64,000 nucleotides of DNA from Streptomyces brevispora. Its GTDB lineage: Bacteria; Actinomycetota; Actinomycetes; Streptomycetales; Streptomycetaceae. The position numbers and the translations under genes were made by a program. The stretch covers positions 5,828,001 through 5,892,000 of the forward strand of contig NZ_VIWW01000001.1 of the NCBI RefSeq assembly GCF_007829885.1, read 5' to 3'. Shown one piece after another: positions 24,938 through 32,685 of the stretch. The first letter of the stretch is position 1. Every line of letters begins with the position of its first letter. A model generated the notes under the pieces. It worked only from the letters and a program-made list of their open reading frames with translations, was not told the DNA's origin and ran no database searches.

Positions 24938-25617
24938 CCCCCCTCCCGGGGTCGGCCCGGGGCAGCGAGCACCCGCGGAACCGGCCGGACACCACGGCGC
25001 ACCGCCGACGTGCGGCTTCGGCGCGGCAGCTCCTCGCCGCGCTGCTCCTCGCCGTCCTCACCGTCGCCGGAGGCGCGCCCGCGGCAGCCGGAGCCGGACT
25101 CCCCGCCCGGTTCGCGGCCCATCCCGTGTCCGTCGCGGGTCAGCCGACCGGAACCCAGCCGGCCGACCGGCCCCTCGACCGCACGGATCGCGCGAACCAC
25201 ACGGACCGCACGGACCGGACCGTGCGGACGGACCGGACCGTGCGGACGGACCGGACGGTGCGGACGGACCGGACCGGCCGGGCGCCCGGTACCCACGACA
25301 TCCCCCGTCCCCGCATCCGCGCCGCCGCCGAGAGCCTCCGGCCGGGGCCGGGGACCGCGCCCCAGCCGTGGATCGCCGCCGAACACCCCCGTGCCCCTCA
25401 GCACCTCCCGCCGCCCGGCCCGGGCTCCCCGCTCCCGAGCCCGCCCGGCCTTCCGCTGCCGCACCCCGTCCCCGGATGCACCCTTGCCGGACCTCCGGCC
25501 GCCGCCGACCGTTTCGGCGCCGCGCTGCCCGGTGTGCGCGGGCCTCCGGGTACGGCCGTTCACCGGCCATGGGACCTGTCACCGGTCCCGTCCCGTACAC
25601 CTGCCGTGGCGCCCTGA
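24934..25617 (+). CDS. Secreted Pro/Arg/Asp-rich repeat protein
   Basis: A 227-residue protein overlapping the MreB-like gene by four bases. After a basic start a signal segment QLLAALLLAVLTVAGGAPAA leads to a low-complexity mature part. At about 25200-25270 the DNA carries tandem repeats of an 18-bp unit (GACGGACCGGACCGTGCG variants), encoding TDRTVR-type hexapeptides. The rest is proline-rich with no known domain. Because it overlaps MreB-like and lies 31 bases before SecDF, all three are probably cotranscribed. The reading frame is supported by the GTGA overlap and signal peptide, but the low complexity lowers confidence. Confidence 0.65.
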   Translation: MTPLPGSARGSEHPRNRPDTTAHRRRAASARQLLAALLLAVLTVAGGAPAAAGAGLPARFAAHPVSVAGQPTGTQPADRPLDRTDRANHTDRTDRTVRTDRTVRTDRTVRTDRTGRAPGTHDIPRPRIRAAAESLRPGPGTAPQPWIAAEHPRAPQHLPPPGPGSPLPSPPGLPLPHPVPGCTLAGPPAAADRFGAALPGVRGPPGTAVHRPWDLSPVPSRTPAVAP

Positions 25618-25648
25618 CCGAGGGGCCCGGCGCCCCCGGAGGAACTCC

Positions 25649-27949
25649 ATGACTCGCGCCACCATGGTGCGGGCAGTTCTGGCTGCGGCCGTTCTGCTCG
25701 TCGCCGTGCTCATCACGCTGACCATGTCCCCCAGACTTGGCCTCGATCTCCAGGGCGGCACCAGAATGGTGCTGCAGGCCAAGGACTCCGGCACCGCGAA
25801 GGCGGACCGGGAGAGCACCGACCGCACCCTGGAGGTACTGCGCAAGCGCATCGACTCGCTCGGCGTCGCGGAACCGACGCTGACCCGCTCCGGCGAGGAC
25901 CGGATCATCGTCGAGCTCCCGGACGTCCAGGACCCGCGCAAGGCCGCCGAAGTCATCGGCAGAACCGCCCAGCTGACCTTCCACGCGGTACAGGGCCCCG
26001 GAACACCCGACGCCCCCGGGACCGAGGACGGGCTGACGCTCCCCGACGAGCAGGGCCGCCACCTCGCTCTCGGCCCCGCCGCGCTCTCCGGCGCGGGCGT
26101 CAAGGACGCCTCCGCCGCGTTCGACGCCCAGCAGGGCGCCGGCTGGTCCGTCTCCCTCGACTTCCACAAGGACGCCGGCCGGGACTGGACCCGGCTGACC
26201 GGGGAGGCCGCCTGTCACCCCGTCGAGGACGAGCGGCGCCGGGTCGCCATCGTCCTGGACAAGCAGGTGATCTCCTCGCCGCAGGTCTCCCCGACCGTCG
26301 GCTGCAACACCGGCCTGCCCTCCGGCTCCACCCAGATCACCGGTTCCTTCAGCGCCGACGAGGCCCGCGAACTCGCCCTGCTGATCCAGGGCGGCGCGCT
26401 GCCGGTGCCCGTCGAGATCGTCGAGCAGCGGACCGTCGGCCCGACGCTCGGCGCCGCCGCCATCGACGCCAGCGCCCGCGCCGCCCTCATCGGTGCCGCG
26501 GCCACGGCACTGTTCATCACCATCGTCTACCGGCTCTTCGGCGCGCTCGCCGCCGTCGCCCTCGGCGCCTACGGAGTGATCTCCTACGCGGCGCTCGTCG
26601 CGCTCGGCGTCACGCTCACCCTGCCCGGACTCGCCGGATTCGTGCTGGCCATCGGCATGGCGGTCGATGCCAACGTGCTGGTCTTCGAACGGGCCAGGGA
26701 GGAACACGCCCAATATCCAGGCCGGTCCCTGCGCACCTCCCTGACCGCCGGGTTCCGGCACGCCTGGAGCGCCGTCGCCGACTCCAACGTGACGACACTG
26801 ATCGCGGCCGGGCTGCTCTTCTTCCTCGGCTCCGGCCCGGTCAAGGGCTTCGGCATCACGCTCGGCATCGGTGTCCTCGCGTCGATGTTCTCCGCACTGG
26901 TCATCGCCCGCGCCCTCACCGAGACCGCCGCGGGCTCCAAGTTCGTCGGCGACTACCGGGCCATCAACGGCATCGCCAGCCCGGGCCGGGTACGGACCTG
27001 GCTGAACCGCCGCGATCCGCAGCTGATGCGGTACCCGCGCCGCTGGCTGATGATCTCCGCGGTGCTGATCGCCGTGGCGGTGACCGGCATCCTGGTACGC
27101 GGCGTCAACCTCGGCGTCGAATTCACCGGGGGCCGCCTCGTCGAGTACTCGACCAGCCGCCCCGTCGACGTCGAGACGGCCCGTACCGCGCTGGCCGGCG
27201 CGGGCTTCGCCGACGCCGAGGTCACCACGGCGGGCGCGGGCGACATCTCGGTGCGCACCGGTGAGCTCGACAACGCCGGCGAACACGCGCTGCGCGCCGC
27301 CCTGGCCGAGGAGGGCGGCGAGACCACCAAGGTCCGGGACGAACTCATCGGCCCCAGCCTGGGCGACGAACTGCGGCGCAACGCCCTGATCGCGCTGGGC
27401 ATCGCCGTCCTCGTCCAACTGGTCTATCTGGCGGTCCGGTTCCGCTGGACGTTCGCGGTGGCCTCGGTCGGGGCGCTGGTCCACGACGTGATCATTCTGG
27501 TCGGCGCCTTCGCCTGGCTGGGACGCACCGTGGACGGCATCTTCCTGGCGGCGCTCCTCACCGTCATCGGGTACTCCGTCAACGACTCGGTGGTGGTCTT
27601 CGACCGGGTCAGGGAACTGTGGGCAAAGGCCCGCAGGGAGCCTCTCGAGCACGTGGCGAACCGGGCCGTTCTGCAGACGGTTCCCAGAACCGTCAACACC
27701 GGGATGGGCGCCTTGTTCATCCTCGTCGCGCTGGCCGTACTGGGTGGTGACTCGCTCGCGGACTTCGCCCTGGCCCTGCTGATCGGCATCGTCGTCGGAA
27801 CGTACTCCTCGGTCATGACCGCGGTACCGGCCGCACTCCTCCTGGAGCGCAGCAGCAAGGCCCCGCCGCCGCCCGCCCGGAAGCGCGCCCCGAGCGGCAG
27901 GTCCGGTGCCGGGCGCCGGGACCCGCTCGACAACGGGGCCCGCGTATAG
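25649..27949 (+). CDS. secDF: SecDF protein translocase accessory subunit (fused)
   Basis: A 766-residue membrane protein with SecD and SecF fused in one chain. SecD half: an N-terminal helix, then LGLDLQGGTRMVLQA (the D1 hallmark), the first periplasmic domain, and a six-helix RND region with AIGMAVDANVLVFERAREE (D4/D5). SecF half: GVNLGVEFTGGRLVEYST, then VIGYSVNDSVVVFDRVRE. It uses the proton gradient to help the Sec channel complete export. Streptomyces usually also carries separate secD and secF, so this is probably the extra fused copy (like S. coelicolor SCO6160). It may serve a special set of exported proteins with the upstream pair. AGGAGG-type sequence precedes the ATG. Confidence 0.95.
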   Translation: MTRATMVRAVLAAAVLLVAVLITLTMSPRLGLDLQGGTRMVLQAKDSGTAKADRESTDRTLEVLRKRIDSLGVAEPTLTRSGEDRIIVELPDVQDPRKAAEVIGRTAQLTFHAVQGPGTPDAPGTEDGLTLPDEQGRHLALGPAALSGAGVKDASAAFDAQQGAGWSVSLDFHKDAGRDWTRLTGEAACHPVEDERRRVAIVLDKQVISSPQVSPTVGCNTGLPSGSTQITGSFSADEARELALLIQGGALPVPVEIVEQRTVGPTLGAAAIDASARAALIGAAATALFITIVYRLFGALAAVALGAYGVISYAALVALGVTLTLPGLAGFVLAIGMAVDANVLVFERAREEHAQYPGRSLRTSLTAGFRHAWSAVADSNVTTLIAAGLLFFLGSGPVKGFGITLGIGVLASMFSALVIARALTETAAGSKFVGDYRAINGIASPGRVRTWLNRRDPQLMRYPRRWLMISAVLIAVAVTGILVRGVNLGVEFTGGRLVEYSTSRPVDVETARTALAGAGFADAEVTTAGAGDISVRTGELDNAGEHALRAALAEEGGETTKVRDELIGPSLGDELRRNALIALGIAVLVQLVYLAVRFRWTFAVASVGALVHDVIILVGAFAWLGRTVDGIFLAALLTVIGYSVNDSVVVFDRVRELWAKARREPLEHVANRAVLQTVPRTVNTGMGALFILVALAVLGGDSLADFALALLIGIVVGTYSSVMTAVPAALLLERSSKAPPPPARKRAPSGRSGAGRRDPLDNGARV

Positions 27950-28066
27950 CCCCGTCGCCACTCCGTCGCCCCCGTGCCGCCCCAGCGGCGCGGGGGCGAC
28001 GCGCGTCGGTCGTGGTATTCGCCGGGCGCAACGGCACAATCCTGATCAAACACCCTTGATCGGAGC

Positions 28067-28816
28067 GTGCCTGTGCCCGTCGTGCTGCGTGAGGCATGGA
28101 CCACCCTCGTACCGGACATGAACGACCGGCACGGGCCGCTGCCGCCGCTGATGCTCGCCCTGACCGTTGTCACCGGGCTGGTCGACGCCGTCAGCTATCT
28201 GCAACTGGGCCGGGTCTTCGTCGCGAACATGACCGGCAATGTGGTCTTCTCCGGTTTCGCGTTCGCCGGAGCCCCCGGGTTCTCCCTGGCCGCCTCGCTC
28301 GTCGCCCTCGGCGCGTTCGCGGCCGGGGCGCTGGCCGGCGGCCTGATCGTCCACCACTCCCACGCCCACCGCGGCCGCATGCTGCTGCACGCGCTGTACG
28401 TCGAGACCCTGTGCGTACTGGCCGCGCTGATCGTCACGCTGATCTCCGGCAGCCCGTACGACGGCGGCGTGCGGTTCGCCCTCATCGTGCTGCTCGCCCT
28501 GGGCCTGGGCATGCAGAACGCCGTCTCGCGGGCGCTCGCCGTGCCCGACCTCACCACCACCGTGCTGACCCTGACCATCACCGGCATCGCCTCCGACGGC
28601 CGGCTCGCCGGAGGCGGTGGCAGCAGGGCCGGGCGCAGGACCCTCTCGGCCGCCGCCATGCTGGTCGGCGCCCTCGTCGGAGCCGTGGCCGTGCTGCACG
28701 GACATCCGACCCTGCCCCTGATCCTGGCCGTGGCGATCCTCGCGGTGGTGTGCCTGGCCGCGCAGGTCCTGGCGCGGGCGGTCGGTCCGTGGACCCTGCC
28801 CGTCGTCAAGAAGTGA
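28067..28816 (+). CDS. DUF1275 (YoaK-like) membrane protein
   Basis: A 249-residue membrane protein with six hydrophobic segments. It shows DUF1275 features: LTVVTGLVDAVSYLQLGRVF, VANMTGNVVFSGFAFAGAPG, and LGLGMQNAVSRALAVPDLTT with the conserved MQNA and DLTT. The family is widespread with no assigned function, though it resembles transporter halves. The GTG at 28067 is used here; the GTG at 28073 has better spacing to the GGAG and would shorten it by two residues. It appears monocistronic. Confidence 0.9.
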   Translation: MPVPVVLREAWTTLVPDMNDRHGPLPPLMLALTVVTGLVDAVSYLQLGRVFVANMTGNVVFSGFAFAGAPGFSLAASLVALGAFAAGALAGGLIVHHSHAHRGRMLLHALYVETLCVLAALIVTLISGSPYDGGVRFALIVLLALGLGMQNAVSRALAVPDLTTTVLTLTITGIASDGRLAGGGGSRAGRRTLSAAAMLVGALVGAVAVLHGHPTLPLILAVAILAVVCLAAQVLARAVGPWTLPVVKK

Positions 28817-28889
28817 GGGACCACTGGTCAGGTGGCCGAGCGAGCGGGCGTGCATCCCGCCGGAAGTGAGGAAGGGCAGACACACCTCG

Positions 28890-29696
28890 TCAGGAGGCGA
28901 GCGAGCGCAGATGGGCGGCGGTTTCCGCGTCGGCGGGCAGGAACGTCTCGATGGCCAGTTCCGCGACCGTCACGTCCATCGGTGTGTTGAACGTGGCGAT
29001 GGACGCGATGAAGGAGAGCAGCCGGCCGTCCTGCTCGATCAGCAGCGGCAGCGCGAACGGCGCCGAGGACGAGGGCTCGTCCCACTCCTGAGGGTCGGTC
29101 CGCGGCTCCACCGGATAGCCGGCGACCTCCTCGTACAGCTCACGCAGCTCCGCCGAACGGACCAGGGCGATCTGACGCTCCATCTGCGCCAGCAGATCGG
29201 CCCGCCACTCCGGCAGATTGCGGATCCGCGGGGCCAGCCCCTCCGGGTGCAGGGTGAGTCGCATCGCGTTCAGCGGCGGCGCGAGCAGATGCTCCGCCAC
29301 TCCGGCCGTCAGCCGGGCGATCCCCTGATTGGCCGCCACCACGTTGTACATCCCGTCGACGACGAGCGCCGGATACGGGTCGTACCCCTGAAGCAGCCGG
29401 TCCATCCCCTCGCGCAGCGCGCCCATGGCGGGGTCGTCGAGTGCGGTCTCCGTGTAGCGGGGGGCGTAACCGGCGACCACCAGCAGGGCGTTGCGTTCCC
29501 GAACGGGAACGTTCAGCTGCTCCGCCAGCCGCAGGAGCATCTCCTCGCTGGGGCGGGAGCGGCCCGTTTCGATGAAGGAGATGTGCCGTGCCGAGGAGTC
29601 GGCCCGCAGTGCCAGTTCCAGCTGGCTGATCCGGCTCCGCTCCCGCCAGCTGCGCAGCAGCGGCCCTACCCCCGTGTCAAGCGCGACAGTTGTCAT
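28890..29696 (-). CDS. XRE family regulator with MmyB-like ligand domain
   Basis: A 268-residue regulator. The N-terminal helix-turn-helix (WRERSRISQLELALRADSSA, RHISFIETGRSRPS) is followed by a MmyB-like PAS-type ligand domain (DGMYNVVAANQGIARLTAG; FNTPMDVTVAELAIETFLPA). Proteins of this type, common in actinobacteria, can bind fatty-acid-like ligands. It is divergent from the pterin dehydratase gene with a 50-base gap, so the pair may share control. GxGxxG-type enzymatic motifs are absent. Confidence 0.93.
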   Translation of the reverse strand: MTTVALDTGVGPLLRSWRERSRISQLELALRADSSARHISFIETGRSRPSEEMLLRLAEQLNVPVRERNALLVVAGYAPRYTETALDDPAMGALREGMDRLLQGYDPYPALVVDGMYNVVAANQGIARLTAGVAEHLLAPPLNAMRLTLHPEGLAPRIRNLPEWRADLLAQMERQIALVRSAELRELYEEVAGYPVEPRTDPQEWDEPSSSAPFALPLLIEQDGRLLSFIASIATFNTPMDVTVAELAIETFLPADAETAAHLRSLAS

Positions 29697-29746
29697 ACCG
29701 AGACCGTAACGTCACCGGCACCGGCCACGAATGAGGGAGCCCCCGT

Positions 29747-30052
29747 ATGCCCGCCGCACCACTGCCACGGAACGAGATCGAGAACCGGCTGAGCGAACTG
29801 CCCGGCTGGACTCTGGAGGAGGACCGGATCACCCGCACCTACCGCCTCCCGTCGCACTTCGCCGCCGCCGGGTTCACCGTTCATGTCGCCCAGATCCAGG
29901 ACGAGCTGAACCACCACTCCGATCTGACGCTCGGGTACAACACCGTCGCGCTCTCGGTGAACACCCACGACGCGGGCGGGAAGGTCACCGAGAGCGACCT
30001 GGCCCTCGCCGCCAGGGTGATGGCCGTCGCGCCGGGCCACGGGGCGCGGTAG
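29747..30052 (+). CDS. 4a-hydroxytetrahydrobiopterin dehydratase (PCD/DCoH)
   Basis: A 101-residue protein with the pterin-4a-carbinolamine dehydratase signature: LSELPGWTLEEDRITRTYRL, then IQDELNHHSDLTLGYNTVAL and LSVNTHDAGGKVTESDLALA. The catalytic NHH and the later THD-x-GG are intact, and the length is typical. It dehydrates the carbinolamine made by aromatic amino-acid hydroxylases and so recycles pterin. No hydroxylase is adjacent here, so it could instead have a pterin role for another enzyme. It starts 50 bases from the divergent XRE gene. Confidence 0.93.
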   Translation: MPAAPLPRNEIENRLSELPGWTLEEDRITRTYRLPSHFAAAGFTVHVAQIQDELNHHSDLTLGYNTVALSVNTHDAGGKVTESDLALAARVMAVAPGHGAR

Positions 30053-30145
30053 GCCCGGCCGGCGAACCGTCAGGGCACGGCGCCGAAGGGTGGGTGCGCC
30101 GCCAGCCAGCGCTTGCAGCTGTCGCTGCGCGGTGAAGGTGTTCCC

Positions 30146-31075
30146 ATGAGCAACGACACCCGTCACGGTCATCACCACGACAGCAGCCACGGCCACCGGC
30201 ACGACGGCGGGCATGCCCACCACCACGACCCCGCCGATCTCGACTGGGACGCCATCGGCCCGCTGCTGGAGCAGAACGCCGAACTCAGCACCGGGCAGTA
30301 CACGGAGGCGGCCCGCTGGATCGCCGGTCTGCCCGACGCCCCGAAGGTCCGCCGGGTCCTGGACGTCGGCAGCGGACCGGGCGTCATCGCCTGTCTGCTC
30401 GCCGAGGTGTTCCCGGAGGCGGAGGTCGTCGCCGTCGACGGCACCCCGGCCCTGCTGGAGCGCACCCGCGACCGAGCCCGGCGGCTCGGGCTCGGCGACC
30501 GCGTCACCACCCTGCACGCCGACCTTCCCGGCGACCTGGGACGCGCGGGGGAGGCGGACCTCATCTGGGCGGGCAACTCCCTGCACCACATGGGCGACCA
30601 GCGCGCCGCACTGGCCGGGTTCGCCGGGCTGCTGCGCCCGGGTGGCACCGTCGCGCTCGTCGAGGGCGGGCTGCAGCCGCGTCATCTCCCGCGCGACATC
30701 GGCTTCGGCCGGCCCGGTCTGGAGGAGCGGCTCGACGTGATCCATGCCGAGGTCTTCGGGCAGATGCGGGCGGATCTGCCCGACTCCAAGCGGGAGACCG
30801 AGAACTGGGCCGCCCTGTTCACCGCGGTGGACCTCGCCCCGCAGGGCACCCGCAGCTTCCTGCTCGACCTGCCCGCACCCCTCACCGCCGTGGCGCGGGA
30901 CCATCTCATCGCCGAGTTCGCCCGCCGCCGCGACGGCCTCGCCGAGCGGCTCGACGCCGAGGACAACGCGATGATCGACCGGCTGCTCGATCCCGAGGAC
31001 CCGGCCGGACTGCTCCGGCGCACCGACACCTTCCTGCTGATGGCCCGCACCGTTCACCTCGGCCGGAAGGCTTGA
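30146..31075 (+). CDS. Methyltransferase with His-rich N-terminal tail
   Basis: A 309-residue protein starting at the ATG at 30146, which follows GAAGGTG. The first 27 residues hold 11 histidines in clusters, suggesting metal binding. A class I methyltransferase core follows: VRRVLDVGSGPGVIACLLAE (motif I), VVAVDGTPALLERT (motif post-I), DLIWAGNSLHHMGDQ and LLRPGGTVALVEGG. All methyltransferase core motifs are intact. The acceptor is unknown, and the link between metal binding and catalysis is speculative. It is convergent with the ricin-domain gene, with an 11-base gap. Confidence 0.9.
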   Translation: MSNDTRHGHHHDSSHGHRHDGGHAHHHDPADLDWDAIGPLLEQNAELSTGQYTEAARWIAGLPDAPKVRRVLDVGSGPGVIACLLAEVFPEAEVVAVDGTPALLERTRDRARRLGLGDRVTTLHADLPGDLGRAGEADLIWAGNSLHHMGDQRAALAGFAGLLRPGGTVALVEGGLQPRHLPRDIGFGRPGLEERLDVIHAEVFGQMRADLPDSKRETENWAALFTAVDLAPQGTRSFLLDLPAPLTAVARDHLIAEFARRRDGLAERLDAEDNAMIDRLLDPEDPAGLLRRTDTFLLMARTVHLGRKA

Positions 31076-31086
31076 GCACGGCCGCC

Positions 31087-31563
31087 CTACGCCGCGCGGG
31101 ACACCGGCTCCAGCCGCCACCACTGGCCGGGGGAGTCGGTGTCCTCCCACTGCTGGACGGACGCGCCCTTCGCCGTGCTGCCGTCGGCGACCTCGAGGAC
31201 CAGGCCGCTCACGAAGCTGACCAGGGTGACCGTGCCCGGTGCCTCCAGATGCCGCTCGACCAGCCATTCCTGGGCGCCGAAGTTATTGGCCCGCCACTGC
31301 TGGACCACCGCGCCGTTCTCCGTCGAAGCGCCCCGCACGTCCAGACGTTTACCGCTGTGCGCGTTGACCACGTGGTGGAGCGCGGCGCCCTCGTGGACCG
31401 GGGTGAACTCCCATTGCTGGGCCGCCGTCCCGTTCTCCTCGTTCTGCTGCACCGGTGCGCCCCCGCCCTTCGCGGCGTCGCGCACCTCCAGCACCAGCCC
31501 GCTGCCGACATTGCGCAGCCGGTACGTCCCCGCCCCGACGACGGGCGCGGTGTCCCCGGTCAT
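31087..31563 (-). CDS. Ricin-type beta-trefoil protein without signal peptide
   Basis: A 158-residue single R-type lectin module: TYRLRNVGSGLVLEVRDAAK, then VVQQW, LVERHLEAPGTVTLVSFVSG, and a last VQQWEDTDSPGQWWRLEPV. Q-x-W motifs at the ends of the three repeats (QQWEF, QEWLV, QWWRL) are typical of sugar-binding trefoils. Unlike the lectin at 22887, no signal peptide is visible, so it may act inside the cell or be exported by another route. Its 3' end is 11 bases from the end of the methyltransferase gene. Confidence 0.88.
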   Translation of the reverse strand: MTGDTAPVVGAGTYRLRNVGSGLVLEVRDAAKGGGAPVQQNEENGTAAQQWEFTPVHEGAALHHVVNAHSGKRLDVRGASTENGAVVQQWRANNFGAQEWLVERHLEAPGTVTLVSFVSGLVLEVADGSTAKGASVQQWEDTDSPGQWWRLEPVSRAA

Positions 31564-31648
31564 GGCCCGGTCCCTTCGTACGGCGAACCGCCGCCCGGCC
31601 GGCGGCCGGGCGGCGGTAACGGGTGGATCAGCGGTGAAACGTCACGGC

Positions 31649-32485
31649 TCAGGCGCCGACGTTGAACTCACCCGGGTTCGGGCCCAGACGCTTGCCCTCG
31701 TCCAGCGCCGCGAACGCGGCCAGGTCGTCGTCGTCCAGCTCGAAGCCGAACACATCGAGGTTCTCCACGATCCGCGACGGGGTCACGGACTTGGGGATCA
31801 CCACATGGCCGGTCTGCAGGTGCCAGCGGAGCACCGCCTGAGCCGGTGTGCGGCCGTGCTTCTGCGCGACCGCGACGACCGTCGGGACCTCCAGGAGGCC
31901 CTTGCCCGATCCCAGCGGCGACCAGGCCTCGGTCGCGATGCCGTGCTTGGCGTGCAGTGCGCGCGACTCGGCCTGCTGGAGCTGCGGGTGCAGCTCGATC
32001 TGGTTGACCGCCGGGACCACGGAGGTCTCGCCGAGCAGACGCTCCAGGTGCTCGGGGAGGAAGTTCGAGACGCCGATGGCCTTCGCGCGGCCTTCGGCGT
32101 AGATCTTCTCGAACGCCCGGTACGAGTCCAGGTACGCGTCCTTCGCCGGAACCGGCCAGTGGATCAGATACAGGTCGACGTAGTCGAGGCCGAGCTTGTC
32201 CAGCGAGGCGTCGAAGGCGCGCAGCGTCGAGTCGTAACCCTGCTCGGTGTTCCACAGCTTCGTGGTCACGAAGAGCTCTTCGCGGGCGACACCGGAGGAG
32301 GCGATGGCCTTGCCGGTGCCCTCCTCGTTCTGGTAGATCGCGGCGGTGTCGATGCTGCGGTAACCGGACTCGATGGCTGTGGCGACCGCCTTCGCGGCCT
32401 CGTCGTCCGGCACCTGCCAGACTCCGAAACCGAGCTGGGGCATCTCGACGCCGTTGTTGAGGGTGAGGGAGGGGACCTGGCTCAC
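31649..32485 (-). CDS. Aldo/keto reductase
   Basis: A 278-residue NADPH-dependent reductase of usual length. The catalytic tetrad is present: Asp and Tyr in YRSIDTAAIYQNEEG, Lys in FVTTKLWN, and His in LYLIHWPVP. The coenzyme-binding end shows VIPKSVTPSRIVENLDVFGF. It resembles the 2,5-diketo-D-gluconate reductase / AKR5-like group, but the substrate is not fixed by sequence. A tandem 21-bp repeat lies in its promoter region. Confidence 0.94.
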   Translation of the reverse strand: MSQVPSLTLNNGVEMPQLGFGVWQVPDDEAAKAVATAIESGYRSIDTAAIYQNEEGTGKAIASSGVAREELFVTTKLWNTEQGYDSTLRAFDASLDKLGLDYVDLYLIHWPVPAKDAYLDSYRAFEKIYAEGRAKAIGVSNFLPEHLERLLGETSVVPAVNQIELHPQLQQAESRALHAKHGIATEAWSPLGSGKGLLEVPTVVAVAQKHGRTPAQAVLRWHLQTGHVVIPKSVTPSRIVENLDVFGFELDDDDLAAFAALDEGKRLGPNPGEFNVGA

Positions 32486-32511
32486 GAGCGGTCGATCCTT
32501 ACGTTGATGGG

Positions 32512-32553
32512 TGGGACTCGAAACGTCGCGGATGGGACTCGAAACGTTGCGGG
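32512..32553. repeat. Tandem 21-bp repeat in the aldo/keto reductase promoter region
   Basis: Two copies of a 21-bp unit beginning TGGGACTCGAAACGT sit head to tail, 27-68 bases upstream of the reductase start. They differ at only a few positions. The position fits a regulator site; the binder is unknown. Confidence 0.5.
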
Positions 32554-32685
32554 TGGAACGCGAGCTTCAACGATCAAGACGGCCCGCGCATTCCCGTCTC
32601 CGGGCCGGTTCTCCCGGAACGGTACTCCCGGCGGGATCCACGAGGTGGGCAATCCGGGCGAGCCGACCCGGTCCCCTGCGCACGC

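Noticed and set aside
25058..28039. A 993-codon frame on the minus strand opposite SecDF.
   Set aside because: Gly/Asp/Arg-rich composition with no family features; SecDF on the other strand is certain.
31087..31563. Toxin-immunity reading of the lectin and its neighbours.
   Set aside because: It has only a lectin module with no toxin domain, and its neighbours are ordinary metabolic genes.
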